Part shown: positions 1-8,765 of the stretch, piece by piece
Numbering within the stretch: position 1 is the stretch's first letter
How the letters are laid out: each line of letters starts with the position of its first letter
Source of the DNA: Ignavibacteria bacterium
GTDB taxonomy: Bacteria; Bacteroidota; Ignavibacteria; Kapaibacteriales; UBA4661
Reading direction: 5' to 3'
DNA: 12,326 nt
NCBI GenBank assembly: GCA_013298375.1
Contig: JAAFHM010000099.1
Location: 1-12,326, forward strand
Translations under genes and position numbers: made by a program
Notes under the pieces: model-generated
The model's input: only the letters and a program-made list of their open reading frames with translations
Database searches by the model: none
What the model was told of the DNA's origin: nothing

Positions 1-3000
1 TCTTTTCCGTTACGGTTACCAATACCGGCGCAACACCCCTTCAACGCTTGCGTGTGGCGGCAACAGTTACAAACTTGGACAATAACGCTGTGCTGTTCCG
101 CACGAAAAACGACCTCACGCGCCCGTTTAATGCGCCTCCCAGAGTGCCGCAAACACTGACTGCACCGCAGATTCTCCCCGCAAATTCCTTTGAATACGAT
201 GCGTCGGTGCAAACTGCCCTCATTCGTACTAATACCCTCCCCGAAGGCGCATATAGACTGTGTGTGCGGGTGATTGACGAGCGCGGTACGACCGTTGGTT
301 TTGAGCAATGCCGTACCTTCAATGTCGTCATTCCCGACCCGCCGAGCCTGATTTCACCTGTCAATGGCGATTCTGTACGCCGCGCTGCACCAAGTGTTCC
401 GTTCAATCTGCAATTCCAATGGACACAAGTGTTTGCACGCTTCGGGCAGCAGAGTAAGTACAAACTCCGCGTTGTACCGATTTTTCAGGGTCAGCAGCCG
501 CGTCAGGCATTGGAAGGAAATCCGGTATTATTGGAAAAAATCGTGCAAACAAGCAGCTATCAGTTACTCCCTTCCGACCCGCAATTCAATAATTACCCCA
601 ATGCAACAGGTTTCGTCTGGCAAGTTCAAGCTATTGACCCGAATGATGTGAGCATAGCAAATGTGCGGGCTGTGGGGCGGAATGAAGGCAAAAGTGAGAT
701 TTTTGTGTTTGGTCTGGGGCAATCCGTTTCAAGAACAAGCCCCGTTGCGGGCGGCAGCAATGGGAAAGGCAAAAAGAAATCGCCTTTCGACAATTCCCCC
801 AAAGGCACAGAGCGCATCGGCAGCAATACTCCCATACCGATGTCGGTCATCAAAGGCGTGGTGAAATGGTCGTACCGAGCGGCAGCACTTGGAGAGGCAG
901 GGCTGCAAGGCACGTCAAATCTTCCTTCCAAAGCGGTATTGTGTACAGGTGAGACCGTTTCTGCGTTGGTGGGCAATAATCTCGGCGCAAGTCCTACATC
1001 AAGTGCTATTGCTGCTGCTGCTTCACCGAAGCAATATCCTCTGCCGAATATGACGGTGAAAGTCGTTGCCGCGTTTCCAAATCAAGGCACAATTTCCGCC
1101 AACATCGGCGGAAAGCCAGTCAGCATCAATACAACGCTGGCGGATATTTTGCTTGGAACAGCGACAACCAATGAAAACGGTGCTTTTGTGCTGGAATTTG
1201 TCAATCCGATTTTTGCCAAACAGGGCGCTTATATTGGTGATTCTGTCATAACGAAAACAAAGAAAGTGCCGAATCTCAAGGGGCAGTTTATTGATGTTTC
1301 GTATAAAGACACGGTTCAACTTTTCGCAACAACTGGTGATTTCGAGAAGGTCATCATCAAGGTTATTGCCGAAAGCCCACACTTTCTTTTGGAAGAAAAA
1401 TCATTCCCCATCACCGCCGATAGTACGAAAAGAACGATTGAAGTCGGCACGATTGCTGCTCTTGCCAGAACATTCCGTTTGAAAACAACTGTTCTGAAAA
1501 AGGTACAATCCGGCGCAGAGATTATCACACTCAAGGCGGCAAATCCTGTTGTTTCGGTCTATCGTCCGCAGGAATTTTACCAAGATTCTGCTAATGCCGC
1601 ACTTATCCCTGAGAAAAAACTCAAAGTGCTTACCGTTGTTGATAAAATCGGCGGAATCGCCTGCGCCTGCTTGCAACAAGCCGTCGGCGAGCAGACGTGC
1701 AGCCCTCTGTTCCTGAATCAAAATGGTTTGCACGACCGATATTATCTGCGCATCGGTGCTGAAAAATGCCAAACTCTTGAAACGGTGTTGCAAGTGAACT
1801 CGGCATCGGTCGCAAAAGACGGTATCGCCGAGGTGCATCAGCGCGTTGTGCTGAATTCTGCCGGAGGTTCGCTGGTGCAGGGAACTATCAAGCGTTTGAA
1901 CTTGCAGAATCTTGAGCCAAAATCACCGCTTTCTGCCGCACAGCCCGACCCTCTGAACACTGTCAAACTTGCGCTTGTGCCATTTGTGACGCTTGGTGAA
2001 AAAGTCGAAGCGCGGTTGAATGTTTTCACCGATCCGAATGGTAATTTCACCATTGATTCTGTTCCCAAAGGCGCATATTTGCTTCAAGTGGCAGGTGCGA
2101 CGCTGTATTTTAATGAGCAGTTCAAACTTGCCAAATGGATGCCTAAATTCACCGTAGGCGATAATCCGACAAAAGCAGACAGCGAGCCGCCCTTCAAATA
2201 CGAAAGTCCGGCTCAGGCAGGGAAACTAGAGAGTAGCGCACCATTTTCCCCGGGCTTGCTGGTTGTGGTGGATGGCGAATCGGAAGTAGAAAAAATGCAA
2301 GGCTATGTCGTCTCGCCGCTTGCTGTGGTCTGTGGGCGCTTGACCGATGATTTGGAAAATTTGGCGGGTGGTGTTACCATTACCGAAAATTCTTCGATGA
2401 AAGCCTCGGCAGCGACTGATAAGGACGGGCGTTTTGCCATTAATGTTCCGCATGGTCAAGTAACGCTCAACTTCAAGCGGCAGGGCTTTCCGGCACAATC
2501 GAAAATTCTTCAGGTCAATGCACCGGAAAACTTCTTTATTCCGCCTGTGCAGATTATCAAATTTGACCCCAAAACCCTCGAAGACGAGAAAACAAGCGGC
2601 ACTGGCGGAAACGGGAAAATGACGAATCTGCTCATCAAACTCAAAGGCTTGGACAAAAGCAATCCAGGGGATGTTTCTAAAACGAGTATCGCCGATTTGT
2701 TCGGAACGACGATCATGCGCGGCATTGCCACAGGCGCTATGTCCAAAATGGTCAACAGCCCGTCCATGCTGCCGGTGGGAGCAAACGGGACCAGTTTCAC
2801 CATGTCAGGCACAGGCTACAGTGCGCTTGCTTCGCCGATAGCGGGACTCAGCATCAAAGGTGCGAAAGGTGCGTACAGCCAAGCGGAATCGAATCTTTTT
2901 GGTGCATTCACGGCAGATGTTTTCTCCGGCGGGAAAGCGGCGGGAACAAAGGCTTTTGGCAAAGATGCAGGTTGGGAAGATGTTACGCTTTACAACAACC

Positions 3001-6000
3001 TTGCCGCATTGTCAGCACTTGCGCCATTGGCTGAGGATGAGATAAACACGGATGCCGTAACCATATACGACATGGGCGTAACGTCCATCAATCGCGGCAT
3101 TTCGCTTGAGGTTACCGTTATCGACAAAGCAAGCAAATCCGCGCTCGACAAGGCAAAGGCTACAATCGGCGCAAAATCAGCAATGACGGGAATCGCAAAC
3201 GGGAAGCCTACTCCCGCGATTATCAATGAACTCAAACCCGGCGCACAAGTCACAACGACTGTGCCTGTGCGCGTCGAAGGTCCCGAATCCGCCAACTACA
3301 TCCCACGAGTGGTGGATGCGGGCTTGAAATCTGGTGCAGACGTTTCGTATATCATGGTCAGCCTCACGGCGGGCGCACGGGTTACGGGCAAGATTCTCTT
3401 GCAGGACGAAAACGGAAATGTGCTGCAAAACCAGCAGTCAAGCCTTTTTTCGAGTATTTCCATTTGGGAGCAAGGCTTTGAAGAACTCTCCTTCACCACC
3501 GCAAAAAGCGACGGCTCCTTTGTATTGCGCGGCGTGAGAACCGGAGAAACAACAGTAGTAGCGGCACTTTCGGGCTTTATTGCGGCAAAAGCAAACGTGA
3601 AATTAAAGGCAAACGAAACCGCAGAAATCACGCTCACACTGAAAAAATCTGCCCTCGCACTCGAAAAAATCTTTGGCTTTCCTGTGGAAATTACCGCATT
3701 CACCCAAAACGGCGATAAAGCAAGTGCTGATGGTGCTTTTATCAAAATTCCAAGTAACAAAACATTCGCCCTTCCCGAAGGTACGCGGATTCCATTCTAC
3801 AAACTTAACCTCGTAAAAGCCGGAAACTCGTGGATTCCCGAAGGAAATACTGTATTGACGGAACTCAGCAATCTTCCCGTACAGGCATGGAAGGGCATGG
3901 ATAAAACATCGCCGGACGGCATTCCGCTTGTGGTCAAAGGTGCTGCGGGAACAAAAATCAGCATTGCAAAAAAGGATAATGATGCAAATAAAGGCATGAT
4001 TACTGGCGAGGTATTCCTTGATTACGGAAAACTTGTGCAACAAGGCAAAGGACCGTGGAAGTTCGACGACATATCAACCATGCCGCTCGAAGGCGTACCA
4101 CCGCTTTTGCGCAGCGACGGCTCGGAAACCGCACAAGACCTTGCCTTGAAGCTCCCGAAAATGTCAAAACCCGTAACAATCTACTCCATCAAAACGCAGT
4201 TAGAATCCGACGGCTCGACGATTAAAGCCGACGGTATTCATCTCAAAGGCGCATTAACGCTGGCGGATGACGGCTTCAAAGACGTTTTTGTTGATAAAAA
4301 TAAGAAGCCCGTCAAATTCACGGTCAAGGAATTTCAGATTAAGCCGAATGCTGCGATTGGTAATGTGGACATTTCCTCCGGTGCAAGCGGTATCGCGTTT
4401 CAAAGAGGTGGCTTCGACTTCAGTCTCAACACGATTGACTTCACGGTCGAAGGTCTGACTCTTACTGGTACAATGGGCTTTACAATGGCTTCGGGGCTTT
4501 TGCAGGCAAAAAATATCGGCTTTGAAAAATTACAAATGTTCACCTCGAATGAATCCGGAGGGTTTAGCGTTGCTGCCGGAACATTCTCGTTCGATAGCGA
4601 AGATGTAACGCTGGCTGGCTTTCCTATTGGCGGGAAGGGCTTTTCCTTTGGCATTGTTCCCAATTCCGATAATGTCTTTTTCTTACGCGGGTCAGGAAAT
4701 ATCACGAATGTACCACTTGTGGAAAAACTTGGGCTGACGCTGGAAGTCCGCAGCGATGAGAGTGCCGTAGCAACAGCAAAGACAGATTTCAAGGAGAGTT
4801 GGGCAGGTGTTGCGGAATTTTCCCTGAATGGAATGACACTTGATACTCAAGCCGGGACGCTGGATGTGGATGGGAGCATTTCGCTCGGTATTCCGGGAGT
4901 GGCTTCGCTCGGTGGCGGCGGTTTTGTCTTTAAGTCCGGTCAAACAACACCCACAATAAAAAGTTTTGGCGGCGAGATTGATTTGAAGGTTGCCAAACTC
5001 ACGATTGGCTCGCTTTCATTTGGAGAAAATCTTAAAGAGCCAAATAAAATAGTTGACCCGAATGTTGGTGGACCAAGTGGTAGTGAATGGTCTGAGCCGT
5101 TATGGTTGGAGGATTCGCGGAAAGGTTTTTCCGCACAAGGCGTGGCAATCACGATTCCGGGTTTGGGGCTGAATGCAACGGCGAATTTCAGTTATTATGC
5201 TCTCAGTGGCGGGCGTGAACTCAGCGTAGATTTGATTGTCGGCAAACCCAATATCATTCCGCCGATTCCCGTGGGACCCATTACCATTCAGCCCACAGGC
5301 GGCGGTTTTACGGTCAATACTGCCGATAAAGACCTTGCCATCAGGCTTTTTAGCGATATTTCGATTGCTAACCTTGATGATGTCATTGCGCTGAAACCAA
5401 CGATTATGGAACTAAAGGTCGGAGCCTCGGCAGGCTTACAAATCAGCGCCAAAGCTATGTTGGAGCTTTTCACGCAACGTGCCGGCAATGCAAAAATGTT
5501 CTTTGCACCCATTCAGAAAAAATTCCGCGTAACGGCAGAAGTAGCGCTCAAGGGTGAGCAGTTCTTTTCTGTGCCTGCGGTGAGCGCTGAAGGCAAAGCA
5601 AATATCACGCTGGATTTGGACGGCAACGAGGGCTATATGTACGCCGGAGTGGGCGTGGCGGCTGATGTGAGCGTACTTGGTCTCATCACGGCAAAGGCAA
5701 ATGCGGGGATCATTCTCGGCTATAAAGCACCCCGCACTGCTATGACTCCCGAACAAGCACTAGTGCTGCCTACAAGCTATCAAAAGTTCTCTGGCGTGGC
5801 ATTTGCCCTTGACACAAAAATCGGACGCGAGGAATCCGAAGCCAGCACCTATGATATTTGGATTTGTGATGCGAAAGTCTGGGCATACAGCAAAGGCGGG
5901 GCGAAGTATTTCTTACTGCGAAACGACGACACGAAAGCAGTGTCTTTTGGTTTTGATGCAAACACGGGCTGGGGCGGTGGCGCGCGATGTGGCTGCGTGG

Positions 6001-6194
6001 GCGCTTCGATTGCCGTTGGAGCGCAGATTGGCGGCGGGTATGAAGGCGGTGGCAGAGGTTGGTATTTTGGCGGCACAGCAAGTGGTAGCGCGGAGTTGTG
6101 CCTAGGCTGGTGTGTGGATTTAGATGCCAGCATCTCTCTTAATTATCAGCAAACGCCTCGAAAAATGGACTTTGATATTGACGTAGATTTTTAA
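1..6194 (+). CDS. Giant modular extracellular protein with TANFOR-like, carboxypeptidase-regulatory-like and beta-rich C-terminal regions (5' partial)
   Basis: The frame is open from the left edge (first full codon at 3) to TAA at 6192-6194, so the true start and any signal peptide lie outside the window; the TTG at 48 is internal. Module order by position: about 3-380, a TANFOR/Ig-like module with the typical pattern of YRLCVRV, then EQC, then a PPSLISPVNGDSV hinge; about 380-715, a second Ig/FN3-like module ending GKSEIFVFGLG; 718-850, a Gly/Ser/Lys-rich linker; then four carboxypeptidase-regulatory-like modules marked by TNENGAF (about 1167), TDPNGNF (about 2028), TDKDGRF (about 2415) and KSDGSF (about 3504). 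A Gly/Ala/Ser-rich section lies at 2590-2990. From about 4150 to the stop the protein is short amphipathic strands and glycines, ending in MDFDIDVDF. It has no T9SS C-terminal domain. Such modules normally sit in surface or secreted proteins, so a scaffold, adhesin or envelope role is inferred; no enzymatic motif was seen. The next gene follows after 91 nt. The coding call is certain, the function is not. Confidence 0.9.
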   Translation, partial: FSVTVTNTGATPLQRLRVAATVTNLDNNAVLFRTKNDLTRPFNAPPRVPQTLTAPQILPANSFEYDASVQTALIRTNTLPEGAYRLCVRVIDERGTTVGFEQCRTFNVVIPDPPSLISPVNGDSVRRAAPSVPFNLQFQWTQVFARFGQQSKYKLRVVPIFQGQQPRQALEGNPVLLEKIVQTSSYQLLPSDPQFNNYPNATGFVWQVQAIDPNDVSIANVRAVGRNEGKSEIFVFGLGQSVSRTSPVAGGSNGKGKKKSPFDNSPKGTERIGSNTPIPMSVIKGVVKWSYRAAALGEAGLQGTSNLPSKAVLCTGETVSALVGNNLGASPTSSAIAAAASPKQYPLPNMTVKVVAAFPNQGTISANIGGKPVSINTTLADILLGTATTNENGAFVLEFVNPIFAKQGAYIGDSVITKTKKVPNLKGQFIDVSYKDTVQLFATTGDFEKVIIKVIAESPHFLLEEKSFPITADSTKRTIEVGTIAALARTFRLKTTVLKKVQSGAEIITLKAANPVVSVYRPQEFYQDSANAALIPEKKLKVLTVVDKIGGIACACLQQAVGEQTCSPLFLNQNGLHDRYYLRIGAEKCQTLETVLQVNSASVAKDGIAEVHQRVVLNSAGGSLVQGTIKRLNLQNLEPKSPLSAAQPDPLNTVKLALVPFVTLGEKVEARLNVFTDPNGNFTIDSVPKGAYLLQVAGATLYFNEQFKLAKWMPKFTVGDNPTKADSEPPFKYESPAQAGKLESSAPFSPGLLVVVDGESEVEKMQGYVVSPLAVVCGRLTDDLENLAGGVTITENSSMKASAATDKDGRFAINVPHGQVTLNFKRQGFPAQSKILQVNAPENFFIPPVQIIKFDPKTLEDEKTSGTGGNGKMTNLLIKLKGLDKSNPGDVSKTSIADLFGTTIMRGIATGAMSKMVNSPSMLPVGANGTSFTMSGTGYSALASPIAGLSIKGAKGAYSQAESNLFGAFTADVFSGGKAAGTKAFGKDAGWEDVTLYNNLAALSALAPLAEDEINTDAVTIYDMGVTSINRGISLEVTVIDKASKSALDKAKATIGAKSAMTGIANGKPTPAIINELKPGAQVTTTVPVRVEGPESANYIPRVVDAGLKSGADVSYIMVSLTAGARVTGKILLQDENGNVLQNQQSSLFSSISIWEQGFEELSFTTAKSDGSFVLRGVRTGETTVVAALSGFIAAKANVKLKANETAEITLTLKKSALALEKIFGFPVEITAFTQNGDKASADGAFIKIPSNKTFALPEGTRIPFYKLNLVKAGNSWIPEGNTVLTELSNLPVQAWKGMDKTSPDGIPLVVKGAAGTKISIAKKDNDANKGMITGEVFLDYGKLVQQGKGPWKFDDISTMPLEGVPPLLRSDGSETAQDLALKLPKMSKPVTIYSIKTQLESDGSTIKADGIHLKGALTLADDGFKDVFVDKNKKPVKFTVKEFQIKPNAAIGNVDISSGASGIAFQRGGFDFSLNTIDFTVEGLTLTGTMGFTMASGLLQAKNIGFEKLQMFTSNESGGFSVAAGTFSFDSEDVTLAGFPIGGKGFSFGIVPNSDNVFFLRGSGNITNVPLVEKLGLTLEVRSDESAVATAKTDFKESWAGVAEFSLNGMTLDTQAGTLDVDGSISLGIPGVASLGGGGFVFKSGQTTPTIKSFGGEIDLKVAKLTIGSLSFGENLKEPNKIVDPNVGGPSGSEWSEPLWLEDSRKGFSAQGVAITIPGLGLNATANFSYYALSGGRELSVDLIVGKPNIIPPIPVGPITIQPTGGGFTVNTADKDLAIRLFSDISIANLDDVIALKPTIMELKVGASAGLQISAKAMLELFTQRAGNAKMFFAPIQKKFRVTAEVALKGEQFFSVPAVSAEGKANITLDLDGNEGYMYAGVGVAADVSVLGLITAKANAGIILGYKAPRTAMTPEQALVLPTSYQKFSGVAFALDTKIGREESEASTYDIWICDAKVWAYSKGGAKYFLLRNDDTKAVSFGFDANTGWGGGARCGCVGASIAVGAQIGGGYEGGGRGWYFGGTASGSAELCLGWCVDLDASISLNYQQTPRKMDFDIDVDF

Positions 6195-6285
6195 TTACTC
6201 AACGTAGAGATTGCCTCAAGCCTGATTTTATCAAACCTTTGAGCGTATCACACTAAATCAAACCACACATTTCTCTTGAATCATC

Positions 6286-8550
6286 ATGCAAATTTCATTC
6301 AAATCTTCACGTTTACCTTGTGCGACACTTGTTTGGAACATCGCTTTAATACTTGCTTTGCAGGTTGTGAGTCTTCCAAGTGCTTTTGCACAAACCACCA
6401 AACCTAAAGCCTGGGCAACAGGCAAACTTTCGCTCAAAGACTTCCGGGCATTTGCCAAATGGTCTCCAAAGGGCGCAGTTATTGGTCTTTCGCCCCTTGC
6501 ACTCTCGTCTGACGGCAAAAGTGATACCGTTGCTGCGCTGGTGCTTCGCAAAGGCAAGAACGATGCGGATTTCGTGCAGATAGCCCGCGTGGAACGCGCA
6601 CCCACCAAAGAAGCAGCCAAAGCCATTGCCGGAGAAACCGCTTGGGAACTATTCTTACAAACAAGCGGCGCGAAAAATGACGATGATGCCTGGCGCATCG
6701 TCCGCGAAGACCGTCGGCGCACTTCGTCGGCGCTGTTTATTCCATATCCCTCCATTGGTGCGGCTTTGGGAATGGCGTACATAGACACTTCCTCGCTCAA
6801 AGCACCCGATGGATCACGCTTTACCTACGCCGTGCGTTATGTCCTGCGCGGCGGCACAACCGTTTCGGTAGAACCCGTGTCGGGGGTAGCCATTGCGACG
6901 GGGCAGGTGTATAGGTCGGCACCACCACACTTTGTGGATGCGTTGGAATCGGATTCGCTGGTGGCATTGCGCTTTCAGATGGAACACGCTTCGGAGCAGG
7001 AGTTACGACTCGCGGCAGTATTTCGGCAAATAGATGGACAAGGCGCATTTGAGCAGTTGCCTGTATTTATTTCACCCACGAAAAAAACAGCATTGAATGG
7101 CAATGATGACATTGCGCTTATTACCTTCGACGACCGCGTAGAGCCAGAGCATTTGATTCGATATTACATTCAACTCCAAGACGGCGTAGGCAATATGGGC
7201 GCTCGCTCTGATACGGCAACAGTGATTTCACTCACAAAAAGCGCCATAACACGAATTACGACTGCCTCTGCCAAAGACACGCCAAGCGGTATTGCTCTTG
7301 CATGGAAAGCACTCAAGCCAAAGCCGTATTTTTTGGGTGTGCAGATTTCGCGTGCCGAAGGACCCGAATCGCCCTATATGCCGCTTGATACCGTGAGTTT
7401 ATTCGATTCCACTTTTCTCGACCAAACCGTCATGAGCGGGAAAGCATATTTTTACGGCATCAAAGCACTTTTGCTGCGCCCTACTTTGGAGCAGCCTGCC
7501 GTCTGGGTTTCTGCTGCGCACCGCAACGCTACGAAAGCACCTGTGCAGGTTTATGGCGTAGAAGCTTCATGGGAAGCGCTTTCTGAGAATAATCCACAAA
7601 AAATCCGCAGTGCTTCAAACCCTTCAAAACAAGCTGGAATCAGGCTTCGGTGGGCGCAGAGTATCGAACAGGATATTGCGAATTATCTCGTTTATCGCGC
7701 GTCTGCCGGGAAGCCGTTTGAAGTTATTTCGCAGCCGATTCCGCCAAATGTAACGACGTACTTCGATGTGGATACCACCTTGAGTGGCAATACCACATAC
7801 ATCTACGCCATTCGAGCGGTGAATTTTACGGGAATGGAAAGTGTCAATTCCTCGCTTATTCGCATTCGACCACAAAAGCCTGTTGTGGTGCGTCCTCCGA
7901 ATGGTTTTGGGGTGTATGAAGAATATGGTATAGCAAAATTACAATGGAATATTGAAGCCGCGCAAGAGCGATCTATTGCCAGTTATCAAGTATACAAGCG
8001 CCTTGTCGCTTCTTCTCCCGATGAACTCAAGGAAAATCAACGGAATAATTCGCAGCCTTTGCCTACGCAAACATTTCTTGCTCCGGCGGAAGAACACGCT
8101 TTAAAGGTAGGTTTTAAGCCATTATTCAAGCAGTCAATTCAGGCAACATTTGCAAGCGATACGACCGTTAAGCCGGATGAAATCTACGAATATGCTGTTT
8201 CAGCGATTGATGCAGACGGCAACGAAAGTGGCTTGTCGGCTGTGATACGCTTTTCGACAGGTATGGAGGAAGTTTTGCCACCATCGAAAATCTACGTCCG
8301 CGAAGTGGAGAAAGGCGTGGAAATATCGTGGAGTGAGCAGATGCATAAACTCTCCAAAGGTGTAGCAATCTACCGCCGAAGCGACCAGGAATCAACGGCA
8401 AAACGAATTGGCGTAGTAAATGCTGATGATAGCTTATTTATCGACACCAACTGCAAAGCCAATACGCTGTATTTCTACTCGCTTCGCAATGTTTCCGAAA
8501 GGAAAAAAGAGTCGAATTCCGGCTTGGAAGCGAGTATTCGTGTGCCTTAA
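6286..8550 (+). CDS. Secreted protein with multiple fibronectin type III-like modules
   Basis: The 754-residue protein starts at ATG 6286. A signal peptide is visible: basic residues near the N-terminus, a hydrophobic core at about residues 15-30, and a likely signal peptidase I site after AFA at residue 35, before QTTKP. There is no lipobox Cys. The mature part is a chain of about five to six FN3-like beta-sandwich modules. The clearest lie in the C-terminal half, with the characteristic strand patterns GIRLRWAQS...YLVYRAS...TYIYAIRAVN, AKLQWN...YQVYKR...YEYAVSAID and VEISWSEQ...VAIYRR...LYFYSLRNVS. Earlier modules are more divergent. It ends without a T9SS sorting domain, so it may stay in the periplasm, bind the outer membrane, or partner the giant protein encoded upstream. 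The 91-nt gap to that gene has no visible terminator or TAnnTTTG promoter, so co-transcription is likely. No Shine-Dalgarno sequence precedes the start, as is usual in Bacteroidota. FN3 modules usually mediate protein or glycan contacts; the actual partner is unknown. Confidence 0.88.
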   Translation: MQISFKSSRLPCATLVWNIALILALQVVSLPSAFAQTTKPKAWATGKLSLKDFRAFAKWSPKGAVIGLSPLALSSDGKSDTVAALVLRKGKNDADFVQIARVERAPTKEAAKAIAGETAWELFLQTSGAKNDDDAWRIVREDRRRTSSALFIPYPSIGAALGMAYIDTSSLKAPDGSRFTYAVRYVLRGGTTVSVEPVSGVAIATGQVYRSAPPHFVDALESDSLVALRFQMEHASEQELRLAAVFRQIDGQGAFEQLPVFISPTKKTALNGNDDIALITFDDRVEPEHLIRYYIQLQDGVGNMGARSDTATVISLTKSAITRITTASAKDTPSGIALAWKALKPKPYFLGVQISRAEGPESPYMPLDTVSLFDSTFLDQTVMSGKAYFYGIKALLLRPTLEQPAVWVSAAHRNATKAPVQVYGVEASWEALSENNPQKIRSASNPSKQAGIRLRWAQSIEQDIANYLVYRASAGKPFEVISQPIPPNVTTYFDVDTTLSGNTTYIYAIRAVNFTGMESVNSSLIRIRPQKPVVVRPPNGFGVYEEYGIAKLQWNIEAAQERSIASYQVYKRLVASSPDELKENQRNNSQPLPTQTFLAPAEEHALKVGFKPLFKQSIQATFASDTTVKPDEIYEYAVSAIDADGNESGLSAVIRFSTGMEEVLPPSKIYVREVEKGVEISWSEQMHKLSKGVAIYRRSDQESTAKRIGVVNADDSLFIDTNCKANTLYFYSLRNVSERKKESNSGLEASIRVP

Positions 8551-8662
8551 CGGGGTGGGAAAATTCTGAAGCGGATTTCGTGAAATCAGGGATTCACTAC
8601 GACGACTCCCGCACGAAATAAGCCTACAAGTTCTCCGAAAAAATGCTATATTGCAGCGCATC

Positions 8663-8699
8663 AAACCTCACAAGAACGTGATTCTTGTGAGGTTTTTTT
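8663..8699 (+). terminator. Strong intrinsic terminator after the giant protein/FN3 operon
   Basis: A perfect 14-bp stem is seen: AAACCTCACAAGAA (8663-8676) pairs with TTCTTGTGAGGTTT (8682-8695), with a 5-nt loop CGTGA. A run of seven T ends at 8699. It lies 112 nt after the FN3 gene stop and 66 nt before the pseudouridine synthase ATG. Terminating the upstream operon is the simplest role; the distance to the stop also allows a leader or attenuator role for the downstream gene. Confidence 0.88.
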
Positions 8700-8765
8700 G
8701 CTTACAGGCGGCAGTACGCAAGCCCAGCGAAATCGCCAATATTTATTTTTATCCAGACCCCCATT

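Noticed and set aside
48..50. TTG at 48 as the start codon of the giant protein
   Set aside because: The frame is open to the left edge and the upstream residues (SVTVTNTGATPLQR) continue the same beta module, so the start lies outside the window.
5849..6133. Proline-rich minus-strand frame opposite the end of the giant gene
   Set aside because: The prolines are the complement of the GGC/GGT glycine codons of the real protein; it is a shadow.
6195..6285. Promoter or terminator between the giant and FN3 genes
   Set aside because: No TAnnTTTG box at a suitable spacing and only a 5-bp CTCAA/TTGAG pairing without a T-run.
6258..6800. 180-codon minus-strand frame over the start of the FN3 gene
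   Set aside because: It is antisense to a gene with a clear signal peptide and FN3 modules, and its own translation shows no recognisable domain.
8574..8597. Overlapping small hairpins (GATTTC/GAAATC and GTGAA/TTCAC) after the FN3 gene
   Set aside because: The arms are short, they exclude each other, and there is no T-run; they are not convincing as a terminator or riboswitch.
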